From: Microbacterium schleiferi
Lineage (GTDB): Bacteria; Actinomycetota; Actinomycetes; Actinomycetales; Microbacteriaceae
Assembly: GCF_020781975.1 (NCBI RefSeq)
Contig: NZ_JAJGNI010000001.1
Span: 310,001-374,000 of the forward strand
Length of the DNA stretch: 64,000 nucleotides
Direction of reading: 5' to 3'
Shown: piece by piece, positions 44,286 through 52,984 of the stretch
How the letters are laid out: each line of letters opens with the position of its first letter
Numbering within the stretch: the stretch's first letter is position 1
Translations under genes and position numbers: made by a program
Notes under the pieces: model-generated
Told to the model about the DNA's origin: nothing
The model's database searches: none
The model's input: the letters and a program-made list of their open reading frames with translations, nothing else

Positions 44286-46025
44286 ATGACCTCTGATCAG
44301 CCGCGAACCGGCGGGCGTATGGGCCGGAAGGATCGGGGAGCGACGCAGGCCGGAGTGCCGAACTCGGGACCCGCTCTGTCGGTGTCGAACCTCGGCGTTG
44401 AGTTCTTCGTCGGAGGCAGCTGGGTCGCCGCCGCCAAGCACGTCAGCTACGACCTCATGCCCGGCAAGGTTCTGGCCATTGTGGGGGAGTCCGGCTCGGG
44501 AAAGAGCACGAGCAGTATGGCGATCATGGGCCTGTTGCCCAAGAACGCCAGGGTGACCGGAAGCGCGAAGCTCGCCGGCACGGAGCTGATCGGCGCCCGG
44601 CCCGAGGCACTGCGCAAGGTCCGCGGTGAGGGAATCGCGGCGATCTTCCAGGAGCCGATGACGGCCCTGAACCCCGTCTACACCGTGGGGTTCCAGATCT
44701 CCGAGGCGCTGATGACCCACCGTCCGGGTATGACGCGCAAGCAGGCCAAGGAGCGTTCGCTCGAACTGCTGAAGCTGGTCGAGATGCCCGACCCGCTGAA
44801 GGCGTTCAACTCGTACCCGCACCAGCTGTCGGGTGGTCAGCGTCAGCGTGCCATGATCGCTCAGTCGATCTCGCTCGAGCCGCGCGTTCTCGTCGCTGAT
44901 GAGCCGACGACAGCCCTGGATGTCACGGTGCAAGCCGAAATCCTCGATCTGCTGCGCAACCTCCACACCAAGCTCGACTCCGCCATCATCCTCATCACCC
45001 ACGACATGGGCGTGGTGGCAGATATGGCCGACGACGTCATGGTGATGAAGGACGGCGACGTCGTCGAATACGGGCCCGCCTCGCAGGTATTCGGTGAGGC
45101 TGAGCACCCTTACACTCGTGCGCTCATGGCGTCGGTTCCCCACCTCGGCCTCGGCGAGGCCCAGGTGGAGGAGGAGACGCGACGCGACGAGTCAACGGCG
45201 GCGCTGCGCCTGGAGAACGTCTCGATCGAGTACCCCAAGCGCGGTCGGGTACCCGCCTTCCGGGCCGTATCGGATGCCACGCTGTCGATTCAGCCGGGCG
45301 AGGTGCTGGGCCTCGTGGGTGAGTCAGGGTCAGGCAAGACGACCATTGCGCGCGCCATCGTGGGCCTCGTACCGATCGCGGAGGGAAGCCTTCGCGTTGC
45401 AGGCCAGGACATGGTCGGGGTAGGCCCCAAGGAGTTGCGCGCGGTGCGCCGCAAGCTCGGGATCGTGTTCCAGGACCCCGGTTCTTCGCTGAACCCCCGC
45501 TGGCCCGTCGGAGAGTCGATCGGGGAGCCGCTGGAGCTCGCCGGTCGTGAGCGCAAAGAGATCTCCAAGCGTGTCGAGGATCTGCTGGACCTCGTCGAAC
45601 TGCCGCGCGATTTCCGCAACCGGTACCCGCACGAGCTCTCGGGTGGGCAGCGTCAGCGCATCGGTATCGCCCGCGCTCTGGCCCTCGACCCCACTGTGCT
45701 GGTGGCCGACGAGCCCACGAGCGCGCTGGATGTCTCGGTTCAGGCGCGCGTGCTCGAGCTGCTGCAGGCCATCCAGAAGGAGAAGCAGTTCGCGACGCTG
45801 TTCGTGACCCACGACCTCGCGGTCGTCGATCTTCTGGCCGATCGCATCGCCGTCATGCAGCACGGACGCATCGTGGAGCAGGGCACGAAGGAGCAGATTC
45901 TGCGCAACCCGCAGGATGACTACACCAAGCGCCTCATCGCTGCTGTTCCGGTTCCGGATCCTGCCGAGCAGCGGCAGCGCCGCGAGGCGCGGGCAGCGCT
46001 CCTGGCCGAGCAGAAGTCGGCCTGA
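44286..46025 (+). CDS. Peptide ABC transporter ATP-binding protein, DppD-DppF fusion
   Basis: A 579-residue protein with two complete ATPase domains. The first has Walker A GESGSGKST, Q-loop IFQEPMTALNP, signature LSGGQRQR and Walker B VLVADEPT followed by H-loop ITHD (residues about 30-270). The second has GESGSGKTT, FQDPGSSLNPR, LSGGQRQR and VLVADEPT with VTHD (about 300-555). Each domain carries the oligopeptide-type C-terminal extension HPYTRALM / DDYTKRLI. It energises the two permeases upstream. GGGAG precedes ATG 44286; only 29 bp separate it from the antisense PH gene. Confidence 0.95.
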   Translation: MTSDQPRTGGRMGRKDRGATQAGVPNSGPALSVSNLGVEFFVGGSWVAAAKHVSYDLMPGKVLAIVGESGSGKSTSSMAIMGLLPKNARVTGSAKLAGTELIGARPEALRKVRGEGIAAIFQEPMTALNPVYTVGFQISEALMTHRPGMTRKQAKERSLELLKLVEMPDPLKAFNSYPHQLSGGQRQRAMIAQSISLEPRVLVADEPTTALDVTVQAEILDLLRNLHTKLDSAIILITHDMGVVADMADDVMVMKDGDVVEYGPASQVFGEAEHPYTRALMASVPHLGLGEAQVEEETRRDESTAALRLENVSIEYPKRGRVPAFRAVSDATLSIQPGEVLGLVGESGSGKTTIARAIVGLVPIAEGSLRVAGQDMVGVGPKELRAVRRKLGIVFQDPGSSLNPRWPVGESIGEPLELAGRERKEISKRVEDLLDLVELPRDFRNRYPHELSGGQRQRIGIARALALDPTVLVADEPTSALDVSVQARVLELLQAIQKEKQFATLFVTHDLAVVDLLADRIAVMQHGRIVEQGTKEQILRNPQDDYTKRLIAAVPVPDPAEQRQRREARAALLAEQKSA

Positions 46026-46070
46026 GACGAGGACGACTCCGCGCTCAGCTGCCCGCAAGCGCTCCTGAGA

Positions 46071-46076
46071 TATCCT
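46071..46076 (+). promoter_or_regulatory. -10 box TATCCT of typA
   Basis: TATCCT gives a transcription start near 46083 and a leader of about 42 nt, with AAGG 9 nt before ATG 46125. Confidence 0.45.
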
Positions 46077-46124
46077 GGGATGCGCCGGCATCCCGGCCGC
46101 CTCCCCACCCGCAAGGATTCCCTC

Positions 46125-48038
46125 ATGGCGCATGCCCTCCGTTCGGACCTCCGAAACGTCGCGATCGTCGCGCACGTCGACCACGGCAAGACCACGCTGG
46201 TGGATGCGATGCTGCGCCAGACCGGCTCGTTCGGCGAGCACGCGCACGTGGAAGAGCGCGCGATGGACTCGAACGACCTCGAGCGCGAAAAGGGCATCAC
46301 GATCCTCGCGAAGAACACCGCGATCACCTACAACGGCGTCCACACCGAGGTCCCCGTGACGATCAACGTGATCGACACGCCAGGGCACGCCGACTTCGGG
46401 GGAGAGGTCGAGCGCGGGCTGTCGATGGTCGACGGCGTCGTGTTGCTGGTGGATGCGTCCGAGGGGCCGCTTCCGCAGACGAGGTTCGTGCTGCGCAAGG
46501 CGCTGGAGGCGAAGCTCCCCGTCATCCTGCTCGTCAACAAGACGGATAGGCCGGATGCTCGCATCGCCGAGGTCGAGGAAGAGTCGCACGACCTGCTGCT
46601 GGGCCTCGCGTCTGACATGCACGAGGACGTCCCGGACCTCGACGTCGACGCTCTCTTGGACGTGCCGGTCGTCTACGCCTCAGGTCGCGCCGGCGCTGCC
46701 TCGCGGAACCGCCCCGAGAACGGGTCGCTCCCCGACAACGACGACCTCGAGCCGCTGTTCGAGGCGATCCTCGAGCATGTTCCGGCGCCGTCGTACGACG
46801 ACGAAGCGCCGCTGCAGGCATGGGTGACGAACCTCGACTCGAGCCCGTTCCTCGGTCGTCTGGCGCTGCTGCGGGTCTTCAACGGGACCCTCAAGAAGGG
46901 CCAGACCGTCGCCTGGGTGCGTCACGACGGTTCCCACTCGAACGCGCGCATCACCGAGCTGCTCAAGACCCGTGCGCTCGAGCGCTATCCCGCCGAGTCA
47001 GCAGGACCCGGTGACATCGTCGCGATCGCGGGGATCGAAGAGATCACGATCGGCGAGACGATCGCCGACCCCGAGGACGTCCGACCGCTGCCGGCGATCA
47101 CCGTCGACGACCCCGCTATCTCGATGACGATCGGCACGAACACCTCGCCGCTTGTCGGCAAGGTCAAGGGCCACAAGGTCACGGCACGCATGGTGAAGGA
47201 CCGCCTGGACCGCGAGCTCATCGGCAACGTCTCCATCAAGGTCGTCGACATCGGGCGGCCGGATGCCTGGGAGGTGCAGGGACGCGGTGAACTGGCGCTT
47301 GCCATCCTCGTCGAGAACATGCGCCGCGAGGGCTTCGAGCTGACCGTCGGCAAGCCCCAGGTCGTCACCCGGAAGGGGCCGAACGGGCAGACGCAGGAGC
47401 CCTTCGAGCACCTCACGATCGATGCGCCCGAGGAGTATCTCGGCGCGATCACGCAGCTGCTTGCCGCGCGCAAGGGCCGCATGGAGACGATGGTCAACCA
47501 CGGCACCGGCTGGGTGCGGATGGAGTTCGTCGTGCCCTCACGTGGACTCATCGGCTTCCGCACCGAATTCCTCTCGATCACGCGCGGCACCGGGATCGCC
47601 AACGCGATCTCGCACGGCTACGACGACTGGGCCGGGCACATCGTCGCTCGCCAGAACGGTTCGATCGTGGCCGACCGTGCTGGCGTCGTCACTCCGTTCG
47701 CGATGATGGCGCTGCAGGAGCGCATGAGCTTCTTCGTGCAGCCCACCGAAGAGGTCTACGAGGGCATGGTCGTCGGCGAGAACACGCGAGCCGATGACAT
47801 GGACGTGAACATCACCAAAGAGAAGAAGCTCACGAACATGCGTTCTTCCACGGCTGATGAGCTGGAGCGGCTCACGCCGCCGCGACAGCTCTCCCTGGAG
47901 GAGAGTCTGGAGTTCGCCCGCGAAGACGAATGTGTCGAAGTCACTCCCGAGAAGGTGCGGATCCGCAAGGTGATCCTCGACCAGACCGAGCGTGGTCGCG
48001 CTGCATCGCGCCTGAAGCGGCAGGACGCCAACGCCTGA
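46125..48038 (+). CDS. typA: Ribosome-associated translational GTPase TypA/BipA
   Basis: TypA (BipA) binds the 70S/50S ribosome and aids assembly and stress adaptation. The 637-residue protein shows G1 AHVDHGKTT, G2 REKGITI, G3 DTPGHADFGGEVER and G4 NKTD in the N-terminal domain, then the EF-G-like domains and the TypA-specific C-terminus with EERMSFFVQPTEEVYEGMVVGE. ATG 46125 is chosen over the upstream ATG 46080, which lies 3 nt after the -10 box. It stands alone. Confidence 0.97.
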   Translation: MAHALRSDLRNVAIVAHVDHGKTTLVDAMLRQTGSFGEHAHVEERAMDSNDLEREKGITILAKNTAITYNGVHTEVPVTINVIDTPGHADFGGEVERGLSMVDGVVLLVDASEGPLPQTRFVLRKALEAKLPVILLVNKTDRPDARIAEVEEESHDLLLGLASDMHEDVPDLDVDALLDVPVVYASGRAGAASRNRPENGSLPDNDDLEPLFEAILEHVPAPSYDDEAPLQAWVTNLDSSPFLGRLALLRVFNGTLKKGQTVAWVRHDGSHSNARITELLKTRALERYPAESAGPGDIVAIAGIEEITIGETIADPEDVRPLPAITVDDPAISMTIGTNTSPLVGKVKGHKVTARMVKDRLDRELIGNVSIKVVDIGRPDAWEVQGRGELALAILVENMRREGFELTVGKPQVVTRKGPNGQTQEPFEHLTIDAPEEYLGAITQLLAARKGRMETMVNHGTGWVRMEFVVPSRGLIGFRTEFLSITRGTGIANAISHGYDDWAGHIVARQNGSIVADRAGVVTPFAMMALQERMSFFVQPTEEVYEGMVVGENTRADDMDVNITKEKKLTNMRSSTADELERLTPPRQLSLEESLEFAREDECVEVTPEKVRIRKVILDQTERGRAASRLKRQDANA

Positions 48039-48075
48039 CCGGCGTCGCCCACGGGTCGACTCGACCGCGGACGGA

Positions 48076-49182
48076 TCAGCCGTTGAGGATCAGCTCCTCC
48101 AACTGCTCGAGCATGTGCGCGGGCAAGTCCGAGTCCGGTCCTGTCGCGTTGAGTACGATCGCGACAGCCGTCTGGGACTCCGGGTGGTACATCGCGAGGG
48201 CCTGGTAGCCGAGGCCATTGCCGGTGTGCCCGATCCAGTCGCCGATGCGACCGATGCCGAAACCGTACTCGTCGTAGAACGGGCTCGCCGGGTCGGGGGC
48301 GGTGTCGCGCCACTCCGAGAGCCGACGCTCCTGCGAAGCGTCCGACACGAGCGTTCCCGCGCCCAGCGCCTCGGCCCACGCGGCAAGGTCTCCCGCCGTA
48401 CCGAACAGGCCGCCGGCGGCAGAGAACGCGCTCGCGCGGACGGCGGGAAGCTCCTCCACGGTGCCGTCAGCATCCACCTGGAACGGGGCTGCGGTCCCCT
48501 CCGGTGGCAGAACGTTTCCCGGATACACGACTGACGCGAGCTGGAGCGGCTCCAGGATGCGTGACGCGACCGCCTCGGGCCAGCTGAGCCCCGAAGAGGT
48601 GTCGATGATCTGCCCGAGTAGGACCGTGTTGGTATTGGAGTACTCGTAGCTCGTCCCGGGAACGAACTCCTCGGGAACGCCGTCCGTGAGCCCGTACAGG
48701 GTCGTGTCGGTCCAGCTACGCGTCCAGTCCTCGACCAGCAGGTCGACAAGGCCCGCTTGCGTCGAATAGCTGGGCACCCCCGAGGTCATCGTGGCAAGCT
48801 CATCGATCGTGGCGGCCGTCTCGATCCCGGTTCCGGCAGTGGGCGCCGGCGCATCGAGATCCAGGATGCCGTCGTCGGCTAGCTGCAGCACGACGGTCGC
48901 GACGAACGACTTGGTCACGCTGCGGTAGGCAAACAGGGTGTTATCGGTCACTGGCGTGCCACTGGCATCCGCAACTCCGGCAGGGTAAACCGTGGTCGCC
49001 CCGTCGCGGCGGATAGCGATCGCGCCGCCGGGGACGGATGCCGATTCGAGCGCTGCGGCGAAAGCCTCGCTTACCGGGTTCGAGGGCGCTGCGGCGCTGC
49101 ATCCGGACACGAGTGCTGTGACGGTGGCGGCCGTGATAGCTCCCGCGAGCATGCGCCCGCGATATCGGGTGTGGCGGGTCAT
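48076..49182 (-). CDS. Beta-lactamase-fold serine hydrolase lipoprotein
   Basis: A 368-residue exported enzyme of the class C beta-lactamase/DD-peptidase fold. The lipobox is LVSGC with Cys28. Active-site motifs are SVTK (Ser88, Lys91), YSN (Tyr181) and HTG near residue 318, replacing the KTG of true beta-lactamases, which is usual for EstB/FmtA/DD-peptidase relatives. It acts outside the membrane, perhaps on peptidoglycan or D-amino peptides. It is convergent with typA, with no partner gene. Confidence 0.9.
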   Translation of the reverse strand: MTRHTRYRGRMLAGAITAATVTALVSGCSAAAPSNPVSEAFAAALESASVPGGAIAIRRDGATTVYPAGVADASGTPVTDNTLFAYRSVTKSFVATVVLQLADDGILDLDAPAPTAGTGIETAATIDELATMTSGVPSYSTQAGLVDLLVEDWTRSWTDTTLYGLTDGVPEEFVPGTSYEYSNTNTVLLGQIIDTSSGLSWPEAVASRILEPLQLASVVYPGNVLPPEGTAAPFQVDADGTVEELPAVRASAFSAAGGLFGTAGDLAAWAEALGAGTLVSDASQERRLSEWRDTAPDPASPFYDEYGFGIGRIGDWIGHTGNGLGYQALAMYHPESQTAVAIVLNATGPDSDLPAHMLEQLEELILNG

Positions 49183-49204
49183 CGTTCCAGCCTAGAACGA
49201 GAGT

Positions 49205-49750
49205 TCAGCGCATTTCGGACACCAGGACGGCGCTCGTGCCCGCGACGAGGGCCTCGAAGACGTGCGCTGCATCGCCCGGATAGCAGAGGTAATCGCCGGG
49301 CTCCAGGTCGAAGGGTGAGTCGCGCGGACCGACGCGTGCGCTGCCCGAGAGGAGGACCACATGCTCAGTGGTGCCCGTCGGATGAGCGTCCGAGAGTCGC
49401 GGCGAGCCTGGTTCGGCGCGGAGGAGGTACAGGTCACGCCTGACGTTCGGTGCGGCAGCCGACAGGAGCAGCGCCTCGTACGCAGAGCCCGCGGCTCGCA
49501 CTCCGTGGCCATCGCGCGCTCGGATGAGCGTCGGCTCGCTCTCGCGATCTTCCACCAGTGCGGCGAAGGGCGCGCCGAGAGCGGTGGCGATCGCCCACAG
49601 GGTCTCGACGTTGGGATTGGCCGAACCTGCTTCGATTTGCGAGATGGTGGCCTTGGACACGCCCGAGCGTCGAGCCAGCTCTGCGGCAGAGACCCCCGCG
49701 CGTTCGCGTTCGCGGCGCACGGCGGTCGCGATGCGAGACGCCAAGCTCAT
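49205..49750 (-). CDS. XRE family regulator with C-terminal cupin
   Basis: A 181-residue regulator with a helix-turn-helix domain (residues 1-65: VSAAELARRSGVSKATISQIEAGSANPNVETLWAIA) and a cupin sensor domain (about 100-175: HPTGTTEHVVLLSGSARVGPRD...GDYLCYPGDAAHVFEAL). Such proteins often control divergently transcribed transporter genes. Here the neighbour is azlCD, 65 bp away, so azlCD is the natural target. The effector could be a branched-chain amino acid or a precursor, but this is inferred. Confidence 0.92.
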   Translation of the reverse strand: MSLASRIATAVRRERERAGVSAAELARRSGVSKATISQIEAGSANPNVETLWAIATALGAPFAALVEDRESEPTLIRARDGHGVRAAGSAYEALLLSAAAPNVRRDLYLLRAEPGSPRLSDAHPTGTTEHVVLLSGSARVGPRDSPFDLEPGDYLCYPGDAAHVFEALVAGTSAVLVSEMR

Positions 49751-49753
49751 ATG

Positions 49754-49788
49754 GTTCAGTATGCCGAACGATTGTCTATTTGACCAAA
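49754..49788. promoter_or_regulatory. Inverted repeats in the XRE-azlC divergent gap
   Basis: GTTC (49754-49757) and GAAC (49766-49769) flank 8 bp, and TTTG-AC-CAAA lies at 49779-49788. One of them may be the operator of the XRE regulator. They are short, so chance is possible. Confidence 0.3.
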
Positions 49789-49815
49789 CGAAATGGCTGC
49801 TGCAGGATGGCGAGC

Positions 49816-50598
49816 ATGGAGCCGGTCGACGTGCCGCCGGAAGGCGGCGAGACGGATGCCGCACGCGGAGCGTGGCGCCAGGGCGTGAGTGTCGCGCTGG
49901 CGACAAGCGCGTACGGCGTTTCGTTCGGGGCGCTGTCGGTCGCGGCGGGACTTGATGTCTGGCAGACCTGCATCCTGAGCCTCGTCATGTTTACCGGAGG
50001 TTCGCAGTTCGCCTTCGTCGGGGTGATCTCCGCCGGCGGACTCGCGGCGATCCCGGCAGCCGTCGCGTCGGCCGCGCTCTTGGGCGTGCGAAACGTCGCG
50101 TACGGCATCCGGATGTCGACCCTGCTGCCCCCGGGGCGCTTGACCCGCATCGTCGCGCCGCAGTTCACAATCGACGAGTCCACGGCAGTCGCGCTCGCGC
50201 AGCGAACGCCACGCGCGCGAACCGTCGGCTTCTGGGTCACCGGCATCGGGATCTATGTCGGCTGGAACCTCTCGACCCTTATTGGTGCGCTCCTGGGCGA
50301 CGTGCTCGGCGATCCGCGCGCGTACGGACTCGACGCCGCGGCCGCAGCCGCTTTCCTCGCCCTGCTGTGGCCGCGTCTGCGCGGAAGGCAGCCCATCGTC
50401 GTGGGGATTGCGGCCGCCGTCGCGGCTACCGTGCTGACGCCTTCGCTCATGCCCGGTCTCCCGGTGCTGATCGCCGCTGTGGTCGCTATCCTGGTCGGCT
50501 GGTTCGACTGGGGCTCGCGGTCCGCCGCGACGCGCACCGCCGGTGTCGAGGGGCTCGACGAACCCGACGATCTTCCAGAGCGGGAGGGGCTGCCGTGA
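49816..50598 (+). CDS. azlC: AzlC family branched-chain amino acid exporter, large subunit
   Basis: A 260-residue membrane protein with about five to seven helices. It shows the AzlC opening AWRQGVSVALATSAYGVSFGALSVAAGLDVWQTCILSLVMFTGGSQFAFVGV, then LLGVRNVAYGIRMS and PQFTIDESTAVAL. AzlC and AzlD together export branched-chain amino acids. ATG 49816 is used; ATG 49807 in the same frame is possible. The stop overlaps the azlD start as GTGA. Confidence 0.93.
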   Translation: MEPVDVPPEGGETDAARGAWRQGVSVALATSAYGVSFGALSVAAGLDVWQTCILSLVMFTGGSQFAFVGVISAGGLAAIPAAVASAALLGVRNVAYGIRMSTLLPPGRLTRIVAPQFTIDESTAVALAQRTPRARTVGFWVTGIGIYVGWNLSTLIGALLGDVLGDPRAYGLDAAAAAAFLALLWPRLRGRQPIVVGIAAAVAATVLTPSLMPGLPVLIAAVVAILVGWFDWGSRSAATRTAGVEGLDEPDDLPEREGLP

Positions 50599-50909
50599 CG
50601 TTGTGGAGCGCAATCGCGCTGGCATCGGTGATCTGTCTGGCTCTCAAGGTGACCGGATACCTCGTTCCGCCGCGCCTCCTCGAGGCGCCGCGGCCCGCGC
50701 GGATCGCCGACCTGTTGACGGTCGCGTTGCTCGCCGCGCTGGTTGCCGTGCAGACGCTCGGGGTCGGCGAGGCGATTGTGGTGGATGCCCGGGTCCCCGC
50801 TGTCCTGGTGGCGGCGGGCCTGCTCCTGCTGCGCGCGCCGTTTCTTGTCGTGGTGGTCGCGGCAGCTGCGGTAGCGGCAGCGCTGCGGTGGTGGGGTCTG
50901 GCTGTCTGA
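50595..50909 (+). CDS. azlD: AzlD family branched-chain amino acid exporter, small subunit
   Basis: A 104-residue protein with four hydrophobic segments (LWSAIALASVICLALKVTGYLVP; IADLLTVALLAALVAVQTL; VPAVLVAAGLLLLRAPFLVVVVAAAAVAAALR). The LVPPRLLEAPRPARIADLLTVALLAAL pattern is typical of AzlD. The GTG start (50595) overlaps the azlC stop, so the two subunits are translationally coupled. Confidence 0.92.
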   Translation: MTLWSAIALASVICLALKVTGYLVPPRLLEAPRPARIADLLTVALLAALVAVQTLGVGEAIVVDARVPAVLVAAGLLLLRAPFLVVVVAAAAVAAALRWWGLAV

Positions 50910-50932
50910 GGTTTCGTGCAGCGCCACCGCGA

Positions 50933-50938
50933 TACAGT
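50933..50938 (+). promoter_or_regulatory. -10 box TACAGT, leaderless type
   Basis: TACAGT ends 6 nt before GTG 50945 of the four-helix membrane protein gene and decides its start. Confidence 0.5.
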
Positions 50939-50944
50939 GATGCG

Positions 50945-51328
50945 GTGCAGCGCTTCTCGTTCCTTCGGCTTGCCGCGTGGGTTGTTGCGCTGGTTGTCGG
51001 GGCGATCTATGGGGCCGCAGGTACCGTCAGTCACGCATATCGCGTATTCGGCATCCCGGTGGGACTCGTCCTGGCCATGGTCGCCGGCGCGGCAGTCATC
51101 ATGGCGGTGCGCCTGCTCACAGCTGACCGGTGGGCTGCGCTTGCCACCGGGCTTGGCGCCATGGGTGTGACGATCGTCCTGTCGGGCACTGGAGCCGGCG
51201 GTTCAGTGATCGTGCCGCAGTCGATACTGGGCGTCGTATGGACCTTGTGGCTTCCCCTTGTCACCGCTTTCGTGGTCGCCTGGCCCGAGCGGGTCGATCG
51301 CGGCCGGGCGGTCGAGGCAGCCGACTAG
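50945..51328 (+). CDS. Small four-helix membrane protein upstream of fdxA
   Basis: A 127-residue protein, nearly all membrane: LAAWVVALVVGAIYGAAGTV, IPVGLVLAMVAGAAVIMAVRLL, ALATGLGAMGVTIVLSG and SILGVVWTLWLPLVTAFVVAWPE. The C-terminal 12 residues are polar. It resembles the actinobacterial group I recall as DUF6113, often found next to fdxA, but that name is from memory. The GTG start follows a leaderless-type -10 box; fdxA starts 10 nt after its stop, with its own -10 box inside its 3' end. Confidence 0.65.
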   Translation: MQRFSFLRLAAWVVALVVGAIYGAAGTVSHAYRVFGIPVGLVLAMVAGAAVIMAVRLLTADRWAALATGLGAMGVTIVLSGTGAGGSVIVPQSILGVVWTLWLPLVTAFVVAWPERVDRGRAVEAAD

Positions 51329-51331
51329 ACT
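51326..51331 (+). promoter_or_regulatory. -10 box TAGACT of fdxA, leaderless type
   Basis: TAGACT spans the stop codon of the upstream gene and ends 7 nt before GTG 51339 of the ferredoxin gene. Confidence 0.55.
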
Positions 51332-51338
51332 TGCATTC

Positions 51339-51659
51339 GTGACGTATGTGATCGCCCTTCCGTGCGTCGATGTCAAGGATCGCGCCTGCATCGACGAGTG
51401 CCCCGTCGACTGCATCTATGAGGGGGAACGTAGCCTCTACATCCACCCTGACGAGTGTGTCGACTGCGGCGCCTGCGAGCCCGTGTGCCCCGTCGAGGCG
51501 ATCTATTACGAAGACGATCTGCCCGAGGAATGGCAGGACTACTACAAGGCGAATGTCGAGTTCTTCGATGACCTCGGCTCGCCCGGGGGAGCAGCAAAGG
51601 TCGGTGTGATTCCCAAGGATCACCCGGTCATCGCTGAGCTGCCTCCGCAGAACCACTGA
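51339..51659 (+). CDS. fdxA: 7Fe ferredoxin
   Basis: A 106-residue ferredoxin carrying one [3Fe-4S] and one [4Fe-4S] cluster. Cysteines are at 9, 17, 21, 25 and then C40-x2-C43-x2-C46-x3-C50, the FdxA/FdxC arrangement (PCVDVKDRACIDECPVDCIYEG and DECVDCGACEPVCPVEAIYYEDD). It is an electron carrier, and the C-terminal 50-residue extension is normal. The start is GTG 51339. It is followed 16 nt later by dapC, a pairing common in actinobacteria. Confidence 0.97.
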   Translation: MTYVIALPCVDVKDRACIDECPVDCIYEGERSLYIHPDECVDCGACEPVCPVEAIYYEDDLPEEWQDYYKANVEFFDDLGSPGGAAKVGVIPKDHPVIAELPPQNH

Positions 51660-51675
51660 TCCCGGATTTCGACGG

Positions 51676-52782
51676 ATGGGCGTCGCCGATCTGGCCGATT
51701 ACCCGTGGGACGCGATGGTGCCCCACGCTGCGCAGGCGCGCTCCCACCCCGACGGGATGGTCGATCTTTCGATAGGTTCACCGGTCGATCCGACTCCCGA
51801 GGTGGTCGCTCGAGCTCTTGCGGCAGCGACCGACGCTCACGCCTACCCGCAGACCGTGGGCACGCCCCTGTTGCGGGAGGCGATCGTCGACTGGTATGCC
51901 CGCCGTCGAGGGGTTCCGGGGCTCACGATCGACGATGTGCTCCCGACGATCGGGTCGAAGGAACTCGTCGCCCTCTTGCCGCTGCTCCTCGGCCTCGGGC
52001 CCGGAGATGTCGTCGTCCATCCGGTGGCGGCATACCCGACCTACGAGGTCGGTGCACGAGTAGTGGGGGCGACCCCGATCGCGGCCGACGATCCGGAGCA
52101 GTGGCCCGAGAACACTCGGCTGGTCTGGGTGAACTCGCCGGGCAACCCCGACGGCGCCGTGCTGGATGCTGCGGCGCTGCGTACCGCCCGGGAACGCGCG
52201 AGCGAGCTCGGAGCGGTGTTCGCGAGCGACGAGTGCTACGCCGAGCTCGGGTGGGAAGCGCCGTGGGACCGCGAGCAGATTCCGTCAGCTCTGGACCCCC
52301 GCGTCACCGGAGGGAACAACACCGGAGTCCTGTCGGTGTACTCGCTGAGCAAGCAGTCGAACCTCGCGGGCTACCGCGCAGCCTTCGTCGCGGGCGACAC
52401 CGCGATCATCCAGCGGATGCTGACAGCCCGTAAGCACCTGGGGCTGATGCCGCCGGCGCCCGTTCAGGCGGCGATGGCTGCCGCCCTGCGCGATGACACG
52501 CACGTCGCCGAGCAGCGGGAGCTGTACCGGCACCGGCGCGGGATCCTGCTTCCCGCCGTGCAGGAAGCGGGATTCCGGGTCGATCGGAGCGAGGCCGGCC
52601 TGTACCTGTGGCTTACGCGCGGTGAGGGCGCCTGGACCTCCGTGGAGTGGTTCGCGCAGCGCGGCATCCTGGTCGGACCTGGCGTCTTCTATGGCGCGCA
52701 GCACTCGCACCACGTCCGGCTCTCGTTGACGGCAACCGATGAACGTATCGCCGCTGCGGCGGATCGCCTCCGCGCGGGCTAG
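51676..52782 (+). CDS. dapC: Succinyldiaminopimelate transaminase
   Basis: PLP aminotransferase forming N-succinyl-LL-2,6-diaminopimelate in the succinylase branch of lysine/DAP synthesis. The 368-residue class I/II fold shows VDLSIGSPVDPTPEVV, YPQTVGTPLLREAI, WVNSPGNPDGAVL, SDECYAELGW and the PLP lysine in SLSKQSNLAGYR. The assignment to DapC rests on this fold plus the fdxA-dapC pairing; dapD and dapE are 2.3-3.4 kb downstream. Confidence 0.92.
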   Translation: MGVADLADYPWDAMVPHAAQARSHPDGMVDLSIGSPVDPTPEVVARALAAATDAHAYPQTVGTPLLREAIVDWYARRRGVPGLTIDDVLPTIGSKELVALLPLLLGLGPGDVVVHPVAAYPTYEVGARVVGATPIAADDPEQWPENTRLVWVNSPGNPDGAVLDAAALRTARERASELGAVFASDECYAELGWEAPWDREQIPSALDPRVTGGNNTGVLSVYSLSKQSNLAGYRAAFVAGDTAIIQRMLTARKHLGLMPPAPVQAAMAAALRDDTHVAEQRELYRHRRGILLPAVQEAGFRVDRSEAGLYLWLTRGEGAWTSVEWFAQRGILVGPGVFYGAQHSHHVRLSLTATDERIAAAADRLRAG

Positions 52783-52849
52783 ACACCCCCCACGCCCGCT
52801 CGGGCACCGCGCTGCGAGGTTTCCTCCATCGAAAGAGCACCCGCTTTGG

Positions 52850-52861
52850 CTGTGCGCACAG
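52850..52861. promoter_or_regulatory. 12-bp palindrome over the gltA promoter
   Basis: CTGTGCGCACAG is a perfect palindrome at 52850-52861, covering the place of the -35 hexamer for the TAGGCT -10 box at 52879-52884. Its position suits repressor binding for citrate synthase, but no known factor could be matched. Confidence 0.4.
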
Positions 52862-52878
52862 TAGGCCGGGCCGACTAC

Positions 52879-52884
52879 TAGGCT
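52879..52884 (+). promoter_or_regulatory. -10 box TAGGCT of gltA
   Basis: TAGGCT gives a start near 52891 and a leader of about 94 nt before GTG 52985. The start codon has AGGAGG upstream, unlike the leaderless genes. Confidence 0.5.
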
Positions 52885-52984
52885 GTAAAGGCAGCCCGGG
52901 CACCGACGCGTGCTTGGACGGCTCCGCGAGGCGGCGAACCCGTCCCGGTGCCGACGACAGCCCCAGACAATGCAAGGAGGCGCC

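Noticed and set aside
48031..48067. Small inverted repeats after typA as a terminator
   Set aside because: Stems are only 5-6 bp and overlap each other; not enough to support a call.
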